In this document: piece after piece, positions 1 to 4,090 of the stretch
How the letters are laid out: each line of letters begins with the position of its first letter
How positions within the stretch are numbered: the first letter of the stretch is position 1
Assembly: GCA_035513175.1 (NCBI GenBank)
Contig: DATKCN010000284.1
Span: 1-11,857, forward strand
DNA length: 11,857 bases
DNA from: DATKCN01 sp035513175
GTDB lineage: Bacteria; Chloroflexota; Chloroflexia; Thermomicrobiales; CFX8
Reading direction: 5' to 3'
Program-made: the position numbers and the translations under genes
Notes under the pieces: generated by a model
The model's database searches: none
What the model was told of the DNA's origin: nothing
What the model saw: only the letters and a program-made list of their open reading frames with translations

Positions 1-197
1 TGGCCGGTGTCCTGGAACCGGTCGAGCGAGCGCAGGGCGCGCAGAAAGACCTCCTGGGTGAGGTCCTGCGCCTCGTCACGGTTCTGGACCGTGCGGTAGA
101 CCAGGTCATAGACCGGCCTCCATTCGCGGCGGCAGAGCTCCTCCAGGGCGGTTCGACTCCCTGATTGTGCCTGGCGGACCAGATCGTCTGTTTCCAC
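1..197 (-). CDS. ECF-family RNA polymerase sigma factor, N-terminal part (cut by left edge)
   Basis: The reverse strand from GTG at 197 reads METDDLVRQAQSGSRTALEE, then VYDLVYRTVQNRDEAQDLTQ and EVFLRALRSLDRFQDTG, running open off the left edge (65 complete codons). This is sigma-70 region 2 of an ECF sigma factor: the DxxQEVFLRAxRxxxxF core, which contacts the beta-prime subunit and the -10 element, lies at about residues 45-61. Region 4 would be outside the window, as would any anti-sigma factor. I chose the GTG because the family normally begins 10-20 residues before region 2 and a GAGG lies about 9-12 nt upstream; no ATG fits this frame. ECF factors usually direct stress or envelope regulons, but the regulon cannot be told from here. 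A perfect GAACGC-TG-GCGTTC palindrome lies 25-38 nt upstream and could be an operator. Confidence 0.85.
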   Translation of the reverse strand, partial: METDDLVRQAQSGSRTALEELCRREWRPVYDLVYRTVQNRDEAQDLTQEVFLRALRSLDRFQDTG

Positions 198-221
198 GCC
201 TGCTTGCCTCGTTGGTGAGTA

Positions 222-235
222 GAACGCTGGCGTTC
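222..235. promoter_or_regulatory. 14-bp palindrome upstream of the sigma factor
   Basis: GAACGC-TG-GCGTTC is a perfect inverted repeat with 6-bp arms, 25-38 nt upstream of the sigma-factor GTG and in the spacer shared with the divergent antitoxin. It could bind a dimeric regulator. It is not a GAAC-N4-GTTC SOS box, because the spacing is six. Function is inference. Confidence 0.3.
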
Positions 236-300
236 GGATTTTGTGACGGGACTATGGGGATCATACAGCAGAAGGGTGATTCCACTATGGTTCGAGCAGT

Positions 301-335
301 GTGCAACAATTCTGTATACGTTCTTGTATATGCAC
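301..335. promoter_or_regulatory. AT-rich direct repeats upstream of the antitoxin
   Basis: In an otherwise GC-rich region, TGTATA occurs twice 12 bp apart (313-318 and 325-330), the first inside the palindrome GTATAC, and GTGCA/TGCAC arms frame the block (301-305 and 331-335). Ribbon-helix-helix antitoxins usually bind short repeated sites upstream of their own operon, so this is a candidate promoter/operator about 50 bp before the antitoxin ATG. No convincing -35/-10 pair could be assigned. Confidence 0.25.
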
Positions 336-382
336 GGAGTAATCGATCGACTAATTCGGGATCAGGGCAAGGGAGTCTGCTC

Positions 383-649
383 ATGGCTATCGCTTCTCGA
401 CAGCGTGTCGTACGAGTGAATGAAGCGACCCACGATGCTCTGCGATCGCTTGCCGCAGCCGATGGCGAGTCCATGACAGACATTCTGGATCGCGCTGTCG
501 AGCGGTATCGCCGCGACAGGCTGCTTGAAGTTGCGAACGAGGCATGGGCGGAGGTTCTGGCTGACCCGGTCGCGCGTGCCGAAGTCGAGCGTGAAGACGC
601 TGTCATTGACGCGATGATGGGCGACGGGCTTGAGGCCGAAGAGTGGTAA
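383..649 (+). CDS. Ribbon-helix-helix (CopG/MazE-like) antitoxin
   Basis: This 88-residue protein begins MAIASRQRVVRVNEATHDAL. It has the ribbon-helix-helix layout: a beta strand (about residues 8-12, VVRVN), helix 1 (about 13-23), a turn containing GES, and helix 2 (about 30-45, TDILDRAVERYRRDRL). An acidic tail (about 55-88) would wrap the toxin. I chose ATG 383 because GGGAG sits 8-9 nt upstream and the RHH begins at once; the frame is open upstream to 167 but that part does not look like protein. The gene overlaps the next frame, a MazF-type toxin starting at GTG 643, as in translationally coupled TA pairs. The antitoxin looks intact while the toxin carries a stop codon. It should act as neutraliser and autorepressor; exact family name not certain. 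Confidence 0.85.
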   Translation: MAIASRQRVVRVNEATHDALRSLAAADGESMTDILDRAVERYRRDRLLEVANEAWAEVLADPVARAEVEREDAVIDAMMGDGLEAEEW

Positions 650-990
650 CCCCCGCTCGCGGAGACATCTGGTGGGTAAATCCTGACCCGACGATCGGCC
701 GAGAACAGTCCGGAAGGCGACCTGCGCTGGTGGTGTCGTAGGACATCTTCAATCGCGGTCCTCGCGGCCTCGTCATGGTGTTGATGATGACACGAATGGC
801 GCGCCCGTATCCGTTTCATGTCGAAGTTCTGCCAGACGAATCGGGCCTCCCAGACGTGGGATACGTCATGTGCGAGCAGCTGCGTTCGATCTCCGTTCGA
901 CGGTTGATTGGAACGGCCCCGGTTGGCCGCGTCACGGCGTCCAACCTCGCCATCATTTCATCCCACGTGCGAACCATTCTCGATATGTAG
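643..990 (+). pseudogene. MazF/PemK-type endoribonuclease toxin broken by an in-frame TAG
   Basis: Reading from GTG 643, which overlaps the antitoxin stop (GTGGTAA), gives RGDIWWVNPDPTIGREQSG, RRPALVVS, then TAG (739-741), then DIFNRGPRGLVMVLMMTRMA, RPYPFHVEVLPDESGLPDVG and YVMCEQLRSISVRRL, ending at TAG 990. The whole is a 115-codon MazF: RGDIWWV strand, the RRPALVVS strand with its preceding arginine, the Thr of the MMT segment (codon 50) and the late YVMCEQLRSIS strand are all recognisable. The stop replaces what is normally Ser or Asn in VVSSDIFN; a single change from TCG would explain it. No frameshift is present. Reinitiation at ATG 775 could make a 71-residue C-terminal piece lacking the N-terminal catalytic arginine, so toxicity is unlikely. 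Alternatives are stop readthrough or a sequencing error. The family assignment is firm; loss of function is inferred. Confidence 0.8.
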
Positions 991-1044
991 GTTGACGCCC
1001 GTGAATTGGTTCGAGGGAGAGGCCGTCGGGCTGCTGGCAGATGG

Positions 1045-1088
1045 ACGCGACGCAGGGCTGGGAAGCAGCTCCCAGCCCCGCGTCGCGT
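1045..1088. terminator. Hairpin with 19-bp stem between convergent broken genes; terminator or REP-like element
   Basis: ACGCGACGC-A-GGGCTGGGA pairs with TCCCAGCCC-C-GCGTCGCGT around a 6-nt loop (1064-1069): two perfect 9-bp arms separated by a single A/C mismatch. It lies between the end of the toxin frame (plus strand) and the end of the MMPL remnant (minus strand), where a bidirectional terminator would be expected. There is only a weak T-rich run on the plus side (TTGTAG) and none on the minus side, so a dispersed palindromic repeat is equally likely. Confidence 0.45.
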
Positions 1089-1159
1089 TGTAGAGCAAGG
1101 GTTGTAGCCTGGTCGTCGCCGCCCGGTTCGGCGGCGAAGGCGATCGCCGGGGCGACCGC

Positions 1160-1552
1160 CGGGCGGGCGCCTTCGACGTTGACGTTCGGCAGTCAGTGCA
1201 GCGCGCGGCGCAGGCGCCAATTGCGGTTGCCCAGCAGCGCCCTGCTGGCGGAGACGGTCTGCAAGCCCAGCAGGTCCGCGCCGTCACCCTTCTGGAAAAC
1301 GGCCACGGGCCGCCCGTAGGTCGCGGCGACCGAGAGCAGGTTCGTCGGGATGGCCTTCAGTGGCGCGACGATTGAGCGGAAGGCGACCATCAACAGCAGG
1401 AAGCTCAGCCCAGACACGAAGGTGAACACCAGCGGCGTATAGGTCGAGATCAAGTCGCTGAAGTCGCGGGTGAACGCCGTGTCGCCTGTGACGTAGACCT
1501 CATCGGACGTACTGTCGAAGGTGGCCGTAGACGGACTGCTTCGCGACGGCAT
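1160..1552 (-). pseudogene. MMPL-family (RND superfamily) transporter remnant
   Basis: The reverse strand reads VYVTGDTAFTRDFSDLISTY, TPLVFTFVSGLSFLLLMVAF, RSIVAPLKAIPTNLLSVAAT and FQKGDGADLLGLQ, the typical C-terminal half of MMPL transporters (TPLVFxFVLGLSFLLLxVAFRSIVVPLKA). Then, instead of the roughly 80 residues with the remaining helices and the GLSMDYxxFLLSRxRE segment, the frame jumps to ALLGNRNWRLRRALH, which matches the family's extreme C-terminus (LLGxWNWYLPxWLxWLP). There a TGA (1193-1195) stands where Trp is expected, and LPNVNVEG continues after it in frame. The N-terminal half is absent. So this is a relic with 5' loss, an internal in-frame deletion and a nonsense change. MMPL proteins are inner-membrane, proton-driven lipid or drug exporters; this copy cannot be functional. 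Confidence 0.8.
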
Positions 1553-1568
1553 CGTCGTCGTACTTGCG

Positions 1569-1600
1569 GCGGCGGAGAATCCCCGCGATTCAGCCGCCGC
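1569..1600. repeat. GC-rich hairpin at the 5' side of the MMPL remnant
   Basis: GCGGCGG (1569-1575) and CCGCCGC (1594-1600) pair, enclosing GAATC (1577-1581) paired with GATTC (1587-1591) around a CCCGC loop. It sits between the broken 5' end of the MMPL remnant and the small frame at 1621-1722. It may be a terminator for the latter (minus strand) or mark a rearrangement boundary. Confidence 0.35.
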
Positions 1601-1620
1601 TGGTCAGTCGACTGTGCGTG

Positions 1621-1722
1621 CTAGCGACGGAATAGCTTCCTCCGGGCGATCTGGCGGCGGACGCGGGCCAGTTCGTCCTGGGTGTACTCCGCCATGTACT
1701 TCAGCATGATGTCGTTCAGCAT
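1621..1722 (-). CDS. Possible 33-residue small protein
   Basis: From ATG 1722 the frame reads MLNDIMLKYMAEYTQDELAR, then VRRQIARRKLFRR, stop TAG. A purine-rich GAGAGG lies four to five bases before the ATG. Residues 3-30 would form one strongly charged helix: acidic and hydrophobic in the first half, nearly all Arg/Lys in the second. I do not recognise a family. The frame is open upstream to 1812, but that stretch has no ribosome-binding site. Coding is supported by the ribosome-binding site and sensible composition only. It could instead be the tail of a lost gene, since the neighbouring MMPL copy is decayed. Confidence 0.35.
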   Translation of the reverse strand: MLNDIMLKYMAEYTQDELARVRRQIARRKLFRR

Positions 1723-1943
1723 CGAACGTTCCTCTCTTGTGCTTTGCGACGCTGCCACGTCTCGGGCCGCCTCGGCGCGGAGGTGGTCTCCGTTGACCAC
1801 CGTTCCCGACACTTCAGAGGATAGGTGGAGTCGAGCCGAGACACATCCGGCGGATGATCTGTTTTGCGCCTGTACCTTCGGACAGCGCCTGTCCCCGCCA
1901 GGACGCGGAGAGTGTGATGATGGGCGCGCCGTCGTCTCAATGA

Positions 1944-1972
1944 TTGCGTTCGCGCGGGTCGTCGTGCATGAT
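1944..1972 (+). promoter_or_regulatory. Candidate promoter of mscL
   Basis: TTGCGT (1944-1949) and CATGAT (1967-1972) are separated by 17 bp, four of six matches each to the sigma-70 consensus, placing the start of transcription near 1979, about 35 nt before the ATG. The 291-bp spacer 1723-2013 also has a small perfect hairpin (GGACAG-CGC-CTGTCC, 1880-1894) and otherwise nothing I recognise. Confidence 0.3.
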
Positions 1973-2013
1973 CCCGCTATCGTGATGTCGCAATCGATGA
2001 AGGGGGCTGGCGC

Positions 2014-2412
2014 ATGCTGCAGGAGTTCAAGGCATTCGCACTCAGAGGCAACATGATCGACCTCGCAATCGCCTTCATTCTGGGCGTTGCGTTCAGCGCG
2101 GTCATCACCTCGATCGTGGATGACCTGTTGATGCCGATCATCGGCGCGATCGTGAGCGACAAGGACGTTTCACAGCTCACATGGGATGTTGGCGGGGCGC
2201 AGGTGCGCTACGGCAACTTCATTAACACGGTCGTGATGTTCCTTATCGTCGCCTGGATCCTGTTCATGATCGTGCGGGCGATCAATCGTGTCCAGCGACC
2301 GGCGGCCGAGGACCCCGCGCCGAACACGAAGGAATGCCCGTTCTGCCTGTCGTCCGTTCCGCTGCTGGCGACGCGCTGCCCGCAATGCACGTCGGAGCTG
2401 GCGGTGGCGTAA
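2014..2412 (+). CDS. mscL: Large-conductance mechanosensitive channel MscL with C-terminal zinc-ribbon tail
   Basis: This 132-residue inner-membrane protein is the pressure valve that opens under hypo-osmotic shock. It starts MLQEFKAFALRGNMIDLAIA, the signature N-terminal amphipathic helix and TM1, continues with FILGVAFSAVITSIVDDLLM and PIIG (TM1 and periplasmic entry), a short periplasmic loop (about 45-66), and TM2 (about 68-90, NFINTVVMFLIVAWILFMIV). In place of the usual C-terminal helical bundle alone, it ends with a CPFC...CPQC ribbon (C108, C111, C122, C125), a tail known in some MscL proteins that probably binds zinc. AAGGGGG lies about 8 nt before ATG 2014. It stands alone: upstream neighbours are on the opposite strand and a 405-bp spacer follows. 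MscL identity is very secure; zinc binding is inferred from the cysteines. Confidence 0.95.
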   Translation: MLQEFKAFALRGNMIDLAIAFILGVAFSAVITSIVDDLLMPIIGAIVSDKDVSQLTWDVGGAQVRYGNFINTVVMFLIVAWILFMIVRAINRVQRPAAEDPAPNTKECPFCLSSVPLLATRCPQCTSELAVA

Positions 2413-2817
2413 CGGGGGGCGCGGGATGCGGGACGCGGCGCGGATAAGCACGGGACATTGCGGCGATGCCGAACCGATCCGGGGTTGTCGTGACGGTTTC
2501 GGGCGCCTTCGACGGGCGATGGGGAGGCACGACGCAGTCAAGGACGCCATTTGGCGGTGTATGGATTTGGCGTCCTTGAAGGCGCCATGAAAAACATGCG
2601 AACGCCGCACACGTGCCTCGATCGTGTCCGGTCCAACCACGCGGCCAGCGGACCGCGGGCCGGGCAAGCCGCGGCCCCTACGGAGGTCGGGGGCCGTCCG
2701 CGCGTCTGTCTCGGTCCGGAATAGGGGCGGCGGCCTCGAGGCCGTGGCCGGCACACGACCGGCCCCTGCCAGGATCGGGGCGTTCCTCTCACCGTAGTGC
2801 GCGTCACGCTGAACGCG
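2413..2817. other. Non-coding spacer of 405 bp rich in inverted repeats
   Basis: Between mscL and the DinB-like gene, which converge, I find no credible gene. The spacer holds overlapping inverted repeats at 2502-2586 (listed separately), the perfect palindrome CGGCCTCGAGGCCG at 2731-2744, and CCCCTACG at 2675-2682, an octamer that also occurs at 5929-5936 and in the palindromic region at 11714-11721. GCGTCACG is repeated directly near 2804-2823. The spacer probably carries the transcription ends of both neighbours. Confidence 0.6.
2502..2586. repeat. Two overlapping inverted repeats (9-bp and 12-bp arms)
   Basis: GGCGCCTTC (2502-2510) is matched by GAAGGCGCC (2578-2586), and inside that TCAAGGACGCCA (2538-2549) is matched by TGGCGTCCTTGA (2568-2579) with an 18-nt loop. 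All four arms are perfect. The two right arms share bases 2578-2579. The inner hairpin could end mscL transcription, though no T-run follows; a small non-autonomous element is another reading. Confidence 0.5.
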
Positions 2818-3393
2818 TCACGATCCCTCGCGAGCCAGCTCCCGTAGTTGGCCGAGGTGGTCGTCATCGTGGATGGCGAGGAAGAGCAGGGAATCCCGCA
2901 CACCGGTGGGGCCGAGCTTGTCGTCGATGACCGTGCGTTCGAGGTCGACGGCGTCCGGGAGGGAGTCGAACACCTCGATGAGGTCGCGGTCGGCGTCGTC
3001 GAGGATGGCCAGGGACGCCGCGCGGGAGCGCACCGGATGCACTCCGTCGTCGTCGGGTCGCTCGGCGTCGCGTCCGGCCGCAAGACCGGCGGCGGCGCGG
3101 GTGGCGCGCAGGAAGATGTTCATCTGAGCGTGCCGCAGGTGAGCGACGATCTCCCCGGCTGACCAGACGGGGTCATCGTTGGCCGGCTGGGCGGTAAATG
3201 CTGCACCGGGCAGAGTCTCCAGCAGCAGCCGAATGTCGCGACGCATGCTCAACAGCGTGACCTCCAGGTCGACGACGCTGAAGCGGCTTGCCTCGTCAGC
3301 CAGGGTCGATTCACGCCGGCGAAAGACCGTCGCGCGAATCTCCCGGATCGTCTCGCTGGAGACGCGGGACGCCGAAACAGGGTGCAGCACCAT
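2818..3393 (-). CDS. DinB-superfamily (DinB/YfiT-like) putative metal-dependent protein
   Basis: This 191-residue protein has the DinB four-helix layout. The first helix (about 38-62) contains LLSMRRDIRLLLETLP. WSAGEIVAHLRHAQ (77-90) supplies the first histidine (H85), and LAIHDDDHLGQLRELA (172-187) supplies the HxxxH pair (H175, H179). Three histidines of this kind bind a divalent metal in DinB and thiol-transferase relatives. Members act variously on bacillithiol, mycothiol or other small thiols; the substrate here is unknown. ATG 3393 is preferred to the TTG at 3411 because GGAGG lies five bases before it. It follows the VOC gene by 109 bp on the same strand, with a strong hairpin between them, so the two may be partly uncoupled. 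Family secure, function not. Confidence 0.85.
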   Translation of the reverse strand: MVLHPVSASRVSSETIREIRATVFRRRESTLADEASRFSVVDLEVTLLSMRRDIRLLLETLPGAAFTAQPANDDPVWSAGEIVAHLRHAQMNIFLRATRAAAGLAAGRDAERPDDDGVHPVRSRAASLAILDDADRDLIEVFDSLPDAVDLERTVIDDKLGPTGVRDSLLFLAIHDDDHLGQLRELAREGS

Positions 3394-3419
3394 GGTTTCC
3401 TCCGTCGTCAATGGCGCGG

Positions 3420-3479
3420 GACGCTCGAACGGGCCAGTGTGGCGCGGCCCGTTCCGCCCGCGGGGTGTGTTCGAGCGTC
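3420..3479 (-). promoter_or_regulatory. Overlapping hairpins between the VOC and DinB-like genes (terminator or attenuator-like)
   Basis: In the minus-strand transcript, GACGCTCGAAC (3479-3469) can pair with GTTCGAGCGTC (3430-3420), and GAACGGGCC (3454-3446) can pair with GGCCCGTTC (3435-3427). The right-hand arms share GTTC (3427-3430), so both left arms compete for it. The fold lies about 27 nt before the DinB-like ATG. No U-run follows. It may be a Rho-independent-like stop after VOC, or modulate read-through. Confidence 0.4.
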
Positions 3480-3502
3480 AGTGATGTCCGGCGCGTCGTT
3501 CG

Positions 3503-3865
3503 CTAGTCCTGGGACATGGGGGTGTAGAGCGCGATGTTGTTGCCGGTCGGGTCGCTGAAGATGCCGAACCAGCCCTGGCCGGGGATCTCGGTCTTGGGCA
3601 CGACCATCGAGCCGCCCAGCGACTCTGCCTTCGCCAGCGACGCTTCGATGTCGTCGGTCGAGACGTAGATCAACGGCTGATTGACCTGATGCATCTCGCT
3701 CACGAGCGGGAAGCCGCCGCCGGGGCCGTCACCGGCGGTGAACAAGGCGTAGTTCATTTCCGGATACGCCTGGTATTGCCAGCCGAACAGGTCCGAGTAG
3801 AACTTCCCGGCCGTCTCCTGGTCGTTGACCGGGATCTCGATGTGGACGATCGAGTGGTTGGACAA
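3503..3865 (-). CDS. VOC-family (glyoxalase/bleomycin-resistance fold) protein
   Basis: A 120-residue single-chain VOC protein: MSNHSIVHIEIPVNDQETAG, KFYSDLFGWQYQAYPEMNYA, then GGFPLV (51-55) and the second beta-alpha-beta unit LIYVSTDDIEASLAKAESLG followed by GWFGIFSDPTGNNIALYTP. H8 is the expected first metal ligand. The last position, usually Glu in a LWE ending, is Thr in LYTP, so a complete glyoxalase metal site is doubtful. The start is TTG 3865: AAAGGA lies seven bases before it and HIEIPV must follow shortly. It has its own promoter at 3907-3935 and precedes the DinB-like gene. Members of this compact subgroup include ring-opening, resistance and binding-only proteins; the substrate cannot be told. 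VOC fold secure. Confidence 0.9.
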   Translation of the reverse strand: MSNHSIVHIEIPVNDQETAGKFYSDLFGWQYQAYPEMNYALFTAGDGPGGGFPLVSEMHQVNQPLIYVSTDDIEASLAKAESLGGSMVVPKTEIPGQGWFGIFSDPTGNNIALYTPMSQD

Positions 3866-3881
3866 CTCCGATTCCTTTCAC

Positions 3882-3893
3882 GCGTACGTACGC
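3882..3893. promoter_or_regulatory. 12-bp palindrome in the VOC leader
   Basis: GCGTACGTACGC is a perfect palindrome between the predicted transcription start (near 3900) and the ribosome-binding site of the VOC gene. Its position suits a repressor site, but no regulator is identified. Confidence 0.25.
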
Positions 3894-3906
3894 ATTCGAC
3901 TCCAAT

Positions 3907-3935
3907 ATAGTAGGACAAACGTTCTAGTGTGTCAA
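3907..3935 (-). promoter_or_regulatory. Strong sigma-70-type promoter of the VOC gene
   Basis: On the minus strand TTGACA (3935-3930) is a perfect -35 box, followed by a 17-bp spacer and TACTAT (3912-3907) as -10. Transcription would start near 3900, leaving a leader of about 35 nt before TTG 3865. This is the best consensus promoter in the window, and the spacer contains the LexA-like palindrome described next. Confidence 0.7.
3911..3926. promoter_or_regulatory. LexA/SOS-box-like palindrome between -35 and -10
   Basis: TAGGAC-AAAC-GTTCTA is an imperfect palindrome (five of six arm positions paired). On the minus strand it reads TAGAACGTTTGTCCTA and matches the GAAC-N4-GTTC SOS box of Gram-positive LexA proteins at all but one core base. 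Lying between the promoter boxes, it would block RNA polymerase when occupied. LexA identity is inference; no lexA gene is in the window. Confidence 0.4.
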
Positions 3936-4042
3936 GTGGTTTCGCGCGGTCGCGCCGCGTCATTGGCCGCGCCGGATGGGGCCGTCAGGCGCGGAAGGAT
4001 CGCGGGAAGCGCGAATCATCCAGCCACGATGGCGTAGCAGGC

Positions 4043-4073
4043 CTGCCCGCATGACGTAGCAGCAGGCGGGCAG
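4043..4073 (-). terminator. Weak terminator-like hairpin downstream of the 591-residue gene
   Basis: CTGCCCGC (4043-4050) and GCGGGCAG (4066-4073) pair perfectly with a 15-nt loop, about 20 bp after the stop codon at 4091. There is no U-run on the minus-strand side, so it is only a possible terminator. The rest of the 225-bp spacer 3866-4090 contains the VOC promoter and nothing else I recognise. Confidence 0.25.
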
Positions 4074-4090
4074 CGCCGGGAACGGGGAGG

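Noticed and set aside
167..382. N-terminal extension of the antitoxin
   Set aside because: The frame is open, but the ribosome-binding site and the RHH fold begin at 383, and the extension overlaps the sigma-factor start.
106..819. Open frame of 237 codons on the minus strand
   Set aside because: It overlaps the sigma factor, the antitoxin and the toxin frame, all of which have clear family motifs in other frames, and is Ser/Arg-rich without motifs.
775..990. Independent 71-residue gene
   Set aside because: It is the C-terminal part of the broken MazF frame; upstream MazF sequence continues in the same frame before the TAG.
2818..3865. SOS operon inferred from the name DinB
   Set aside because: The superfamily name does not show DNA-damage control; only the promoter box gives any support, and that is before the VOC gene with a hairpin in between.
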